NCBI GenBank assembly: GCA_963920765.1
Contig: OY987246.1
Span: 25,243,167 to 25,307,166, forward strand
Direction of reading: 5' to 3'
From: Ulota crispa
Lineage: Eukaryota; Streptophyta; Bryopsida; Orthotrichales; Orthotrichaceae
Length of the DNA: 64,000 bases
Every line of letters starts with the position of its first letter. Positions within the stretch are counted from its first letter, which is position 1. The position numbers were made by a program, and so were the translations under genes. Shown here piece by piece: positions 1 through 10,850 of this stretch. Below the pieces are notes generated by a model. The model did not search any database and had not been told where the DNA came from. It saw only the letters and a list, made by a program, of their open reading frames with translations.

Positions 1-3000
1 GCTTTAGTTGATTTTTTTGTTGTTCAATCTTGTGGGTACTTTGCGTGTGGGTTCAGGCGGACTTATGTTGCTGCCACTTATCCATAGTCTTTGTCTTTGG
101 AGATATGGCCACGTCAGCAACTTAGCTCGCACGCTATTGACAGCTTCAACGTTGATGCATTGTTAGCCTAGACATTGGCAAAAGAACTGAAGATGCCACT
201 TTAGTAGACGGTTGAATTCATTGGCGCTTTGGCATTTTCCTTAGCCGGCTGGAGTTTATTGCCCAAATTGCACCCTTGCCTAGGATGACAATCTATGCAA
301 TTCATACTACTTCAAGCTTGTTGCAAGAAGAAAATTTGATCACCAAGGATGTGAGAGTGGGGCAGCGCTTGGACATAGTCATTCCATAACATTTTGTTTA
401 TATAACCGGCAAGTCGGCTCTTCGGAAGCCAGGCAAACAACTTGCCACTGACTTCCTGAAGGGTTTGTCTGCAAGTTTGCATTGCAGATGAAACTCAATG
501 CTCTAAATTCCAATGCAAATGATCTAAGAAAGAGAACATGGGACCTTGTCTCAAACGTGTAAATTTGTCGCCATGACAACAATGGATCTACATATACCAT
601 ACCCTGCATGGTCATCATCATGCATTTGAACAACCTCCCCGACTTATCCGACACAACACACCACGACACAAAAGAGATTGACATGGACCAGAAACCAAGC
701 TTAGCCAAGTGCTTGCCAAAATGCCCAAACCTCCGCCAGCGTGGACAGATACCAAAAACCGCTTCACCTCCGGGTGAAAAACTATGGAGTAATATACACA
801 CGTCGTATAGGCTAGGTAATACAATCGCTTGCCAAATTGTGCAACTTCATTGATTGAAAAAATCAAGTATCGTAGAACATCCCAAAACATTGTAATACAT
901 ACTCATCAAAAATTGAGCAAGAACTGCATCCATGAACCCATCAAAATACTCAATAAACACGGAGTATTGGCCAGAAAGGGACACCTTGTTGTTTAGGGGT
1001 TAAAGTTATCACTATTTTGTATCAACTTCAATAACTCTTGTACCAAATAACATTGGATTCTTGAACCCTAGTCAATCCTTTATAATTTGATTTTAATTTC
1101 AATCATTAAGCGTGCAAGTGTTGTATTCATGTAATTTGCCTCAATTTATTCTAGTACAATTTTTTGTGTCCACTTCACATTTGTAGTGCACAAAGAATAT
1201 TACTCATAAAACTATCCTATTTATTCCAACCATTTATTGTATCTTTTTCTATTTTTCAACTAAATTAAATTTTTTATAGTTAATATGTTTTTTTATGCTA
1301 TGACTTTTGCTAAGAACTGATTTTTCAATTAGAGTTAAATATGACTAATATGAGTATATAATAAAAAATGTATTTGACGTAGGTGCAAAAGTTAGCTTTG
1401 TACTCCTATATAGCATTGTACATTTTGATTACCTATGATCATTTCATGTAAAATTCTTCAAAACATGTTGATATTATGAATATGGTAGGATCAAATAGTG
1501 TACTTAGTGACATCACTCTTTACACAAGGTGGTCATTCTAGAACCTAAATTTAAATATTTCATAGATAGCATATTGACATTGACCAAATTGATAAGCTAT
1601 TTATGGTGTACCTAAATTTAAGTTCTAGAACAATCACCTTGTATAGAGACATTGTTGGTATTAAATGCTCCTACTTTACGTACAGATTCAAAATTACAAC
1701 AAATTGGAGCCCTACATGTTTAAAATGTATTGATTTTTTATGTAGTGTTGTACATACCCAAAATCATTTACTTCTTTCATTTCAATAGTTATATGCACAT
1801 TCCTCCTATAATATTTTTTCACCGTTTGGCTACAAGTCTACAACTATACAAGCAGTTTTTAAAATATAAAAATTATTCATGTGTAAAGATACACTAGTAC
1901 ATATGATCTTTTTAAGAAATCAAAAGTTAATTGATCATTCAAAATAAAATGCATGTTCAGTATTTAGCAACTACAAACATCAAAATTACAGTAAGAGAAT
2001 CATTTAATTTGGATAAATGCATCTTACATGGGGCCCTCAAATTGACTTAACACAAAAATGAATGCAGGTTTTGTTTTAATGTTTTCAATAACCGTAAATG
2101 CTCTTTTTACAATCGCTATGATTTTACATAGAGATTTTGAAACAATTATCAATTCACAATATCATATAGTTGATATTTTCTAATCTTACGGATTTTGTTT
2201 ATTTATTTAGATTTTAGACTATATAATCAAGCTTGTGAATTGTTATATCTACCCTGTAGACCTAAGTAACCATTTTACAAACTCGCTACGTGCGTGATAA
2301 ACATGAATGTTAAACAAACTTTAAATTCTTGAGCTAGTATGTAGTAAGTGTGCCATGCCATTTTACGCTACATAAAGATTTTATTTTAAAAGAAAAATAT
2401 TGCACAAAGTTTGCTTAGGTTAAGGTAAACAGTTTACAAACGAATTTCAACATGACAATAATATACATACAAAAAAATGCCTCAAGAACAAATTGAATTC
2501 TAATATACGTCAAAAAAAGGTTATAGCAGTACACACTCATTTACAATTGCATTGGATTTCAATAGTGTGAACATTGAACAACAAAAGTAAGTTATTGGCA
2601 CATGCACTCACAATGATTAGTTCTTCAAATTCAAGCTTTGGTTTATTCGAAACAATGGGGTTTTACTTTGGGCCACACATAATCTAATCAAATAATTTAG
2701 TTAGATGGTTAGCCAAAATTTAAAAAATTAAATAATCGATTCAGAATTCCTAAACGGCTAAACTCAGTTTTTAATGCATTTCCAAATCAAATTTGTTTGC
2801 AACGATATATTTTATTTTGCATTGCAATGTTGCATGCATGAACAAAAAATAGTACAAGCAATGATGTTGTACCTTGAAAGTTGCAATATTAGTTACACAA
2901 TTGTAACCTTTTTCTAAATACTAGCATCAATTTATAATTTCAATTAGTGCAGTATATATATTCACTTGTATACTTCAAACAAAGAATTGTTTGTTTTATC

Positions 3001-3011
3001 AAACCTAAACC

Positions 3012-3014
<3 letters not shown>
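1..3014. other. AT-rich spacer, no gene seen
   Basis: The first kilobase is somewhat less AT-rich than the rest, but the open frames on both strands (for example near 379-890) overlap each other and show no recognisable domain or low-complexity protein signature. The remaining sequence is strongly AT-rich. One isolated element end (CTTGTTGTTTAGGGG followed by TTAA) lies near 1000 and resembles the TTAA element termini found throughout the window, but I found no partner end. No RNA gene was recognised. Confidence 0.5.

Positions 3015-3080
<66 letters not shown>
3015..3080. repeat. (AT)n microsatellite, left copy
   Basis: Uninterrupted alternating AT of about 66 bp. It directly borders the 380-bp element at 3081-3460, whose other side carries a second (AT)n tract, so the two tracts probably represent one microsatellite split by an insertion. 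Confidence 0.95.
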
Positions 3081-3084
<4 letters not shown>

Positions 3085-3456
3085 AATTATTACAACGATA
3101 TCCTAAATCGTTAACGGAACACCTCATATAAGCATGAAATGTGATTTTTAATGCTGATTTTATATTGAATCAAAAGATTTGTTTCACCTTTATCATTCTA
3201 CGGCTATATTAAAAATAAAAATAAAAATGTTTAAATTTGAAACAAAAAATATAGGACTTTTGAATTACTTAAAGCAACAATACATCAAAAAATAGAATTA
3301 GTACAATAATAATTCAATAAAAATGTGTATTTGTAATGTTTTCTTCCAAGGAAGTGGTAATGCCATGATTGAATGAGTAATGGACTACTTGATCAAATCA
3401 AAAATAGCATCAAATGATCAAATTTCATGTTCATATGGGATGTCTCGCTAGCAATT

Positions 3457-3460
<4 letters not shown>
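3081..3460. mobile_element. Micron-like miniature element inside an (AT)n tract
   Basis: A 380-bp AT-rich segment begins AGGGAATTA and ends CTAGCAATTCCCT, so it has a short terminal inverted repeat AGGGAATT/AATTCCCT. It is flanked on both sides by long (AT)n tracts. Rice Micron elements are known to insert into (TA)n microsatellites, and this architecture fits. The same GGGAATT terminus occurs on the foldback at 25676-26084, suggesting a shared family. No coding capacity. Confidence 0.5.

Positions 3461-3512
<52 letters not shown>
3461..3512. repeat. (AT)n microsatellite, right copy
   Basis: About 52 bp of alternating AT. Translated as a reading frame it gives a meaningless Tyr-Ile repeat. 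It mirrors the tract at 3015-3080. Confidence 0.95.
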
Positions 3513-3514
<2 letters not shown>

Positions 3515-3689
3515 GCATTGATATGTGTAACACAACCTTTGAACTATTGTATCACACCCTTGTTGTTATGATGGAGATCTTTCCATCATGCAGATACTTG
3601 TTATTTATTTATGCTTGTGTTGATTTCAATAAAGCAATAGTTGTGGCAAAATGGGTGGTTGTGGTGAGGACCACGATTTGGTGATAATG

Positions 3690-3910
3690 CAACGGCCATA
3701 GATTTCAATACACTGCGTCGTCTTGTCACATGCACAGTTTAGGGAGATATGTAGCGGATTGGCTGGACCAATTTCCTGCCTTATTAGCTGCCAAGCCGTA
3801 GGCCGTCATCATCGCTCAACGAGTCCGATGAGATTCGAACCCGAACCGACAAGCGACCAGAGACAACCGCTTTTCCGATCAACCAAGTTTACAACTTGGT
3901 GACTGAAGAC
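3690..3910 (-). mobile_element. possible tRNA-derived SINE fragment
   Basis: A short GC-richer island in AT-rich sequence. On the minus strand it contains GGTTCGAATCTC, a good match to the tRNA/pol III B box, near 3828-3840. About 30-40 bp upstream is a weak A-box-like stretch (TTGATCGGAAAAGCGG, near 3870-3890). The spacing suits a tRNA-derived SINE head. I could not fold a complete tRNA cloverleaf, and found no second copy, poly-A tail or target duplication, so this is tentative. Confidence 0.3.
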
Positions 3911-5560
3911 AAGCATTTGATGCTATTATATGTCCGCAAAAGCATGTGGCCACTTTACGATGGTGTTTGCTTTTTTAATTTAATCATTTTTATATGTTTA
4001 TCTAGATGTTTGGAAAGGCTCATATAATTTGCTTTTGTTTAAATAAAAAATACTAAGGATTTAGAAGTGAATGAGAAAAGTGTGAAAGGAAAAAGGGTTT
4101 GGCATCTATAGTGGAATTAAAATAAAGAGGAGCATGAGCTGATGTGCCCCACCACCCTACCCTAGATAGGATCAAAATTATGAAGGAAAGATTCTTTAGG
4201 TGTTAGAAGTTAGTGGATGAGTGTTGGTCAGAAGAGGGGAGAAATTTCAAAACTTTGAGGAGAGAGAACTTTTGTGGATACATGATTTTGAATTAAAGCT
4301 TAGAGGAGTTGTTCCTTATATGATTACCTTTCCAAAATGAGTTTGCAAGTTTGATTTGAAATTGTGATGCAAAAGTTATAAGTATTTGAATTTTGAAGTC
4401 AAAAAGCCAAACTATGAAGAAAGGCTGAGACTTCGACAAGCTATAGCTTATGATCTGTATATCATTTTGCAACAAAATTTAAAGAAAGTGTTCATCTTAG
4501 TCTTTGTTTTCTAGAAAGTCCTTAGACTTCAGATTTGAAGTTTGGAAGAAAAAGTTATGGAGGTGTGAAAAATGGAGGTGGCTGCTCTTTTGTTTAGAGA
4601 AGGCCAAAACTTTAGAGAGCTATAACTTTCAAACAATATGAAATTTTCTTCTTTAAATTTTAGAAGTGATAATTTGTTGTTATAACTTTTCAAATTGTCT
4701 TCAATCATTCCATTTGAAATTTTATTGAAGAAGTTATAGTGTGTAGGAGTTAGGGGTTTGGGTGCTTTTTAAAGAAATTGAAACCCACACTTTAATTTAT
4801 TAGAACATTCGAACAAAGTTTTATTTTGAAATGAAAATTTTATAAATTATAGTCAGTAGTATCATCTTTTCAAGTTGATATCACGTTTCTATGGGTGATG
4901 TATATAACAAAAGTTATAGAGATTTATAGAGGCAGTGTTTAGTTTATAAAGAGGAAGAAGAGCCTCTACTTTGAACCAGCATAACTTTTGGACAGTAGCT
5001 TAGATTGAATTGAAATTTGAAAGATGTTAGAAAGTTAGAAGAGCTTTCCAAATTGCTATTACACTTAACATTCAAATCTTTGAGCCATCTATGACGCTAG
5101 ATAAAAGGTCGCAGCTTTTCTAGGACTTGTTATTTGTGATTTTCCTCATTGTTTTTATTAAAACATGAAGACTGAAGATCTAAATAGTGAAGATCAAGAC
5201 TGAAGACAATTTTAGTCAGCAACACACGATCGTAGCGAGACACTCTGCGTGTTCCCAAAGCGCGCTCCTCTCAACCCAACACTGGGATAAATTTTAGATT
5301 TCTACCGTCAAAAAATTAAATTTGAGAATTTTGAATTCAAATTTGAACTTAGAAACTATAATTTAGTGTAGAACCATAAGAAAAATTGCAATTCAACAAC
5401 TCATGCCAAACGTGTACATGTATACTACTATATTTATAAATCTAGAGAATCCATTTCAAAATAAATATTCAAAAAATAATAATTTTTTAAATTTTTTTTT
5501 TGAGCCACTTGACTGCTTGCAAAGCAAAGAAAACTACATATCATGCAATAACATTTGAAC
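3911..5560. other. AT-rich spacer with degraded repeat pieces
   Basis: No gene or intact element was recognised. From about 5288 to 5410 the sequence resembles one arm of the GGGAATTG foldback family (compare 25740-25870, including the stretch about fixing the phrase TTTCTACC and GAATTTTGAATTCA), so it is probably a truncated half element. Phrases resembling 'ATAACTTTT' recur but do not form a clear tandem array. Confidence 0.4.
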
Positions 5561-6662
5561 CATGAAATCAAATGCTATGAAAATTGTTGGGCCTTAACCC
5601 CTCATTGCCTAAAGCCCAAATAGGATTTAGAGCATCGTTGCTTTTCAAAGTGTTGTAAGTTTCAATGCTAGTGGAGTATGAAAATCTCAACCATATAATC
5701 TTGTAGTGTGCATGTTGCAGATGATGTAAATCATATTTGGGGTCATTTGACCACATAGATTGGAAGATTATAATGTTTTAGTGCTAATAAAAGATGCAAT
5801 AATTTTCCTAAAATTACATTTGGAGGTGAAATTTCAATTCTAAACCTACTCAAATTGAAAAAATTCAAAATGTAAAGTGATATACAAACACATTGGTGAA
5901 ACAAAATATCAATCAATATACTCACTTTGTTTGCAAAATTGATTTGAAAAGTAAAAAAAAAGTGAAAAAAATAGTAAAAAATCACATGTATGGCTAAACC
6001 TCCCTCCACTAAAATGCTTCTCATTCACTCATAACTTTCTTGGATTGATATAAAATTTTAACCGCAATAACTAGACTAGTATGCGCAACTATTCCAATAA
6101 CAAGTATTCAAGACAAAGTTTCTATGAAGAAGCTATAAGCCACCAAAATTCAATGTAGTGCAAAAATTTGTGGATTTTGAACTTCAAGTTGCTCTAAAAC
6201 ATTCAAGAAAACTTGTATTGACATGAGACTTTAAGGTGAACAAAACCCAACAAATTTTATTGAGAAAAACATTTGTTGAAAAAGATACAAGCCCCCAAAG
6301 TTACAACCATCACAATGCAATGTTGTAAACTCAAATTGCCCTTGTGAACTTTGAATGGCTTTCACAAATTGAATATGAATTAGACTAAACTCAAAATTCT
6401 ATAAAAGAAAATAGACTAGTATGCGCAACTTTGCCAACAAATTTTACTAAACTTGGACAATAAATGCAAAAGTTATAGCACTTCAAGTTGCAAAAATGGA
6501 TTGCTATAGGACAAAAAGTGTCCCCTTAGGTAATGAGGGGTTAAAGCTACTCCTTGTACACATCATGTATGAAAATTTCAAAGAAAAAAATGAGAAACCC
6601 ATTTGTAATGAACTGCCCAAAATTGCTCTATTGTCAAAAATGTTGCTTAGGGCTTTAGGGGA
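5505..6662. mobile_element. host element interrupted by the 5598-6540 insertion
   Basis: Sequence on both sides of the nested element aligns by eye with the right part of the element at 23523-24400. Shared phrases run from GCAAAGAAAGCAACA-like sequence through TTGTTGGGCC, then AGCTACTCCTTG, GAAAAACCCATTTGTA and CCAAAATTGCT. It ends CTTTAGGGG at about 6661, followed by ATTAA instead of clean TTAA. The left half is missing or diverged; before about 5500 different repeat sequence begins. Confidence 0.55.
5598..6540. mobile_element. TTAA-flanked piggyBac-like miniature element, nested
   Basis: A 943-bp element is flanked on each side by TTAA (5594-5597 and 6541-6544). Its terminal inverted repeats are CCCCTCATTGCCTAAAG at the left and, read inward from the right end, CCCCTCATTACCTAAGG. 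The flanks join to TTGTTGGGCC-TTAA-AGCTACTCC, and exactly this uninterrupted site occurs at about 24276-24295 in a related host element. That pair is direct evidence for insertion into one TTAA and its duplication. TTAA duplication with a CCC-initial terminus is the signature of the piggyBac superfamily. No transposase ORF is present, so the element would be non-autonomous. Confidence 0.8.
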
Positions 6663-6879
6663 TTAATGATATTAGAATGGTTTTAGTATGATTCTCCACT
6701 CCATGATGTTGGAAAAACTAGTAACAAGCATTCTCACATGCCATTCCTTACCACAAATCAATGTACAAAAAGTACCGGCTTTTAGTTACAAGCTAGCTGG
6801 TTGATTTTGAGAATTACAAAATTGAATTCAAAAGTTTAGGAAAAAAACCCGCTATTTAAGGGGGAAAACAATAGAATAT

Positions 6880-7733
6880 TCTTTATTTCCATAGGCTTAG
6901 CCAAGAGTATACTCTAGACCATGGGCATCTAATTTTTTCTTCATTTTGACATTTATTGAAGAAGTTATGCATGAATTTCTGAGAAAGGGCAAGGGAGGGC
7001 AGCCCAAAAAAATCAAAATTGCATTTCTTTACAAAAAAATATGAAATTGGTCCTTTAGATTTATACAAATGTGGGACTCTTTAAATCATTCAATTTTGAT
7101 TGATGAGATGAAATTATGAGAAGTTTTAGTTTGCGGGTAGGTATGGGACTCTCAAACCTCCATTCCTTTTGCTTCTTGTAAAATTTGTTGCTTTCCTTTT
7201 TTGAGCTCTTTGTGTATTATTTTTTTGACCCTTTTTTTTCCAAGTTGTAGTAGATTAACATTCCTTGGTTTTCACCATTTGGATCAAAATAATTTAGATT
7301 TCTGAATTTTATATAAATTCTCCAATTTTGCCTAGCATATATGCAAATTTCATGGCCTTACAACATTGCAGGATTTTACAAAGTATGATCCACACCTCTA
7401 GCCCATTTGAAAATTCTTCCACACATACTTGACTTGGTCTTCTACATGGGAAAATTAAACCTCAATTTTGCATTGAGCAATTTTTTGATAAAGGAGCCAA
7501 TAAAGGCTATAAAAAATTTTGGGCAGCAAAGAAAAAAACTTTTTTTCCACTTCAAATGTCAATATCTCACTCCTCTACTTCTACAATGAGCTGCAATTTT
7601 TCCCACAAATACCTCCCACAGTCTAGGGCAAGACTTTACAATGGAATTTTCAAAAAAATTGATTTTCCTACCTTTCTACTCATTCACCCAAAAGTGGCCG
7701 TTTTCAGTGATTTTCAAAGAATAAAGGGCTTGG
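6880..7733 (-). mobile_element. degraded TTAA-type element, about 0.9-kb family, reversed and truncated
   Basis: The right end reads CTTGGTCCTTTAGGGG followed by ATAA (about 7727-7737), the reverse of the CCCCTAAAGGACCAAG termini elsewhere. The interior resembles the element at 26976-27911, including GGGCATCTAA, GAAGAAGTTATGCA and a region that matches ATGAGAAGTTTTAGTTTGC. The left terminus is not recognisable. Small reading frames on both strands are not conserved in related copies. Confidence 0.5.
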
Positions 7734-7744
7734 TCCTTTAGGGG

Positions 7745-7904
7745 ATAACTTCCCGGACTGTGCCACAAATCACTATGTCACGGAACTTTCCAATCAATCC
7801 TCGAACAAAAAAGACCTTTAGTGAGGAAGGGTACATTTTAGAGAGTCAGGAGGCTAACCGCTTACAGCACAAGAGAACTAAAATGTCAGTGAGGTGTCAT
7901 GAAG
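7745..7904. other. unassigned spacer between two elements
   Basis: A short stretch with more balanced base composition than its neighbours, lying between the end of a TTAA-type element and the TA-flanked element at 7907. No ORF or motif was recognised. Confidence 0.4.
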
Positions 7905-7906
7905 TA

Positions 7907-8303
7907 AGGTAGGCGCACCCATAAGCATGGAAACAAGGGTTTTGGAGTAGGTAAAATAATTGACTAACTTTGAAAAAAAATACCGTAAGTTAGGAAATGG
8001 AAACCAAAAATATTGGCATTAATTTCAAGGTTTCAATTGCAAACATTTGTTCACAAAGATTTTTCAAAGTCCAAAATCACTGAAATTGTAAGAACCATGT
8101 GTAAGAGATGCTAATCACGAGGCTTGTTGGTTCTTGAATAGTGAGATGGGTACTCAAAACCTCATGCTAGTCACCCACAACCATCACTTTGTCACCCATA
8201 ACCATCACTCAGTCACCCACAACCATTTGTTTTTTTTATTGATTAGCCTTATCACTGTCAGGTGACAGGCATGGGGACGCAACGCTTATGGATGCTGCTA
8301 CCT
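7907..8303. mobile_element. TA-flanked miniature element, copy 1 (397 bp)
   Basis: Flanked by TA on both sides (7905-7906, 8304-8305). Termini are AGGTAGGCGCACCCATAAGC at the left and GCTTATGGATGCTGCTACCT at the right, an imperfect inverted repeat of about 20 bp. A near-identical copy of the same length lies at 47910-48306, and a 319-bp relative at 35181-35499. TA duplication suggests mobilisation by a Tc1/mariner-type transposase; the termini are not those of classical Stowaway. Non-coding. Confidence 0.75.
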
Positions 8304-8345
8304 TATATGTACTCAAAAGAGAAAGCCCACTCCTCATCTTTTTGG

Positions 8346-8629
8346 GCTCAGTCTACTGCACATACATCAATGTGGGGCCAGGGGGGAAAACCTCAGGTTT
8401 TTCATTTGCCAAAAAATGTGAGAGTTAACTATTGCCATGTAGTGACTAAATTAGGGAGTTTTGAATTCATTTTTGAATTCAGAGATACTTCATTATTTCA
8501 GAATGTGTAGGAGGATATAATTGAACACAACAAATACAAGGGACAAATTATTACCGTTACCCTTCTTTGTGAAAAAATCTGAGGTTTTCCACCCTGGCCC
8601 CACATCGACGTATGTGCAATAGACTGAGC
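8346..8629. mobile_element. foldback element with about 50-bp inverted arms
   Basis: The left arm begins GCTCAGTCTACTGCACATAC and the right arm ends GTATGTGCAATAGACTGAGC. The arms pair through GTGGGGCCAGGG and AAAACCTCAG with few mismatches. The interior is AT-rich and resembles the middle of the foldbacks at 9.4-10.7 kb and 25.7-26.1 kb (GAATTCA-rich stretch and a TTATTACCGTTACCC-like segment). No protein-coding signal. Confidence 0.65.
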
Positions 8630-9440
8630 TGTCTTGTGGCTCTTGGCAGTCCTAGAAAGAAAGATCTCCGACTCCGTGGCACTCTTTTTTTGGATTCTTC
8701 AAGAATGCCAATCTTTTCTTCTCATTGGATGAGTAGTCTACAGTCTACCACAGGATTTATGAGTAGGAAAGCTTACAGCCCTGCTAAAGGTCTATTTGCA
8801 CTTGGAGTTACAAGTGAAGAAAAAGTGGTGTATTTGCAATTTATTGCACGAGTGTTCTCATCAACAAGCACTCTGATCTCAAGCCTAGCTTGCATCCTTG
8901 CCAGCATGGTGGAAAGACCGGTGCTAGTTGCACAATACCCGTTAACTTTGCAGGAATTTCAGTAGAGCTTGCAGGTTTTTAGTACTTGTAATTGCTTGTC
9001 AAAATGAAGATTTTAGAGATTATTGAGCTCTTATCATCGGTCTTTTGTAATATGGGCTTCGGCCTGAGATACGAAACAGCGATTGCAAAATTATCAGCTA
9101 AAGTTTTGGTGTTGCTTCCTTTTCCTACCATAGTAAATGGCATGTGCAAGGCTTCTCTAAAAAACCATCTAAAGCTCTCAAGTATGTCTTTTGTTTCAGC
9201 AATTCTTGTTCAATATTCTCTCCTACACTTTTGCATGTAAAAATTAGAGTACAATGGGGTCTATTTTGTTTTTGTATTGAAGCTCCCTAAGGTTGTTTTC
9301 TTTCATTGTTTTATCTCTGCAATTCTGAAAGTTGTAGAATACACTTTCTTGCAATGTTTGAGCATTTGCATAGTGTGATTGTAAGCTCAATGTATAGTTT
9401 TGCTTTTTGTATAAGCATGTGTTTGAATTTAATCAAGGGA
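8630..9440. other. unassigned spacer
   Basis: Contains open frames on the plus strand (8612-8965 and 8992-9240), but neither has a recognisable domain. The segment near 8975-9025 weakly resembles sequence near 20815-20870 (AAATGAAGATTT phrases), so repeat-derived sequence is more likely than a gene. Confidence 0.35.
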
Positions 9441-9443
9441 AGA

Positions 9444-10671
9444 TATCAAAAATAGGCCTGGCAATTTGCCGTATTTCAAAAACATGCCTTACAATTGAAA
9501 AATATTGAAATAGGCCTCATGGCAAGGTCCAAGAAAGAGTCTTTTCAATTGATTTCCTTCAATTCCCAAACCGGTTTATCAAGGAACTTTTTTCATTTTT
9601 TTCTCTAGTTCATACTATAAATGTAAAACATTAGATTTTCAACCAATGTTTACAAATTGCAAACAATTTATTCTCATTTCAACCAGCTAGCTTTGAACTA
9701 ATTGTGTCCTAATTGACATGGCTGAATTGACTAAATGTGTCCAAAATGACAAAAAAACTATCAAATTGGACAATTTTTGTAGATTTAGCCATGTTGATTT
9801 GGACATATTTTTGTCATTTTTGACAGTTTTCCTAGTAGTGTAGCTTTGAACTAGCAGCCGTTTCTTCTAAGACCTTGGGCCTCATCATATATCAAAAGTA
9901 GGCCTTGCAACTAAGGTGACCAAAATTTTGTGCATGTTTATTTATGGAAATTGATATGAGTGCACCTGGGGTTTGATATGCACACTAGGAGAGAGGTATA
10001 CTTTAAATGTTTATCATTAGAAAGCTAAATTTGGAAAATTTGAATTCAATTTTGGATTCAAAGACCTTAATTTAGCCTAGAATCACAATGGAGGTTCCAA
10101 TTTATCTAAGCCCAATGGAAAAGCTTAGCTAAGGGGCAATTTATTACTTTTACCCCTGTTTGTAAAAAAAAATAAGCTTTTCCATTGGGCTTAGATAAAT
10201 TGGAACCTCAATTGTGATTCTAGACTAAATGAAGGTCTTTGAATCCAAAATTGAATTCAAATTTTCCAAATTTAGCTTTTTGATGATAAACATTTAAAGT
10301 TTACCCCTCCCCTAGTGTACATATCAAACCCTCGGTGTGCTCATATCAATTTCCATAAATAAACATTCACAAAATTTTAGTCACCTTAGTTGCAAGGCCT
10401 ACTTTTGATATATGATGAGACCCAAGGTCTCAAAAGAAACAACTACTAGTTCAAAGCTAGCTGGTTGAAATGAGAAAAAATTGTTTGCAACTTGTAAACA
10501 TTGGTTGAAAATCTAATTTTTTACATTTATATTATGAATTAGAGAAAATAATGAAAAAAGTTCCTTAATGACTCTTTCTTGGACCTTGCCATGAGGCCTA
10601 TTTTCAACATTTATCAATTGTGAGGCTTGATTTCAAAATACAGCCAATTGTCAAAGCCCATTTTCAATATT
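9444..10671. mobile_element. very large foldback element (about 1.2-kb palindrome)
   Basis: The left half and the reverse complement of the right half agree over almost their whole length. Paired landmarks include AATAGGCCTGGCAATTTG with the 10620-10670 region, GCCTCATGGCAAGGTCCAAG with CTTGGACCTTGCCATGAGGC (10582-10601), and GGAAATTGATATGAG with CTCATATCAATTTCC (around 9947 and 10343). The loop is centred near 10150. The central part (about 9948-10362) is related to the 25676-26084 foldback. The left arm alone carries a 140-bp insertion (9701-9840). No ORF of note. Confidence 0.75.
9701..9840. mobile_element. CACTA-type miniature element inside one foldback arm
   Basis: A 140-bp insert present in the left arm only; the right arm near 10448-10462 has the unoccupied sequence. 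It is bordered by a 13-bp direct repeat, TAGCTTTGAACTA, at 9688-9700 and 9841-9853. The right terminus TTTTCCTAGTAGTG matches a CACTA-type end; the left terminus is eroded. Its interior (GTGTCCTAATTGACATG and an inverted TGTCATTTTGACAG) matches the element at 59709-59843. Confidence 0.6.
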
Positions 10672-10675
10672 TTCA

Positions 10676-10850
10676 CTTTACTCAATTCTCCATTGTGTGT
10701 GTATTCTGTGTTCTTGTAGAGAATCCCAATCACAAAATTAAATAGGAATTGGATTGTGAATGTTCTTGAACCGTGAAGGATGAGAATGGGAAATACCGAG
10801 ATTTCACAATAGTTGACTACAGGACGCATGCCACTTCAAAATGACAAGCA
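10676..10850. other. transition into the DIS3L2 gene island
   Basis: AT-rich repeat sequence gives way to more balanced composition at about 10800. No gene start or transcript end was identified with certainty. Confidence 0.3.

Noticed and set aside
379-890. Overlapping 140-, 90- and 81-residue frames on both strands
   Set aside because: They shadow each other, have no domain, and neither strand shows splice or promoter support.
3001-3016. Plant telomere motif CTAAACCCTAA
   Set aside because: A single copy only, so not an interstitial telomeric array.
3427-3684. Open frame with a long Tyr-Ile repeat
   Set aside because: It is a translation of the (AT)n microsatellite.
3800-3860. Possible hammerhead ribozyme (CCGATGAG...CGAA)
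   Set aside because: No stem II, and the core GAAA is changed to GAAC; the required stems do not form.
5594-6544. PIF/Harbinger (TWA duplication) as the origin of the CCCCTAAAGG elements
   Set aside because: Flanks read TTA at the left and TAA at the right, which is not a direct 3-bp repeat; TTAA on both sides and the unfilled sites fit better.
8612-8965. 117-residue plus frame
   Set aside because: No recognisable domain; it begins inside the arm of a foldback element.
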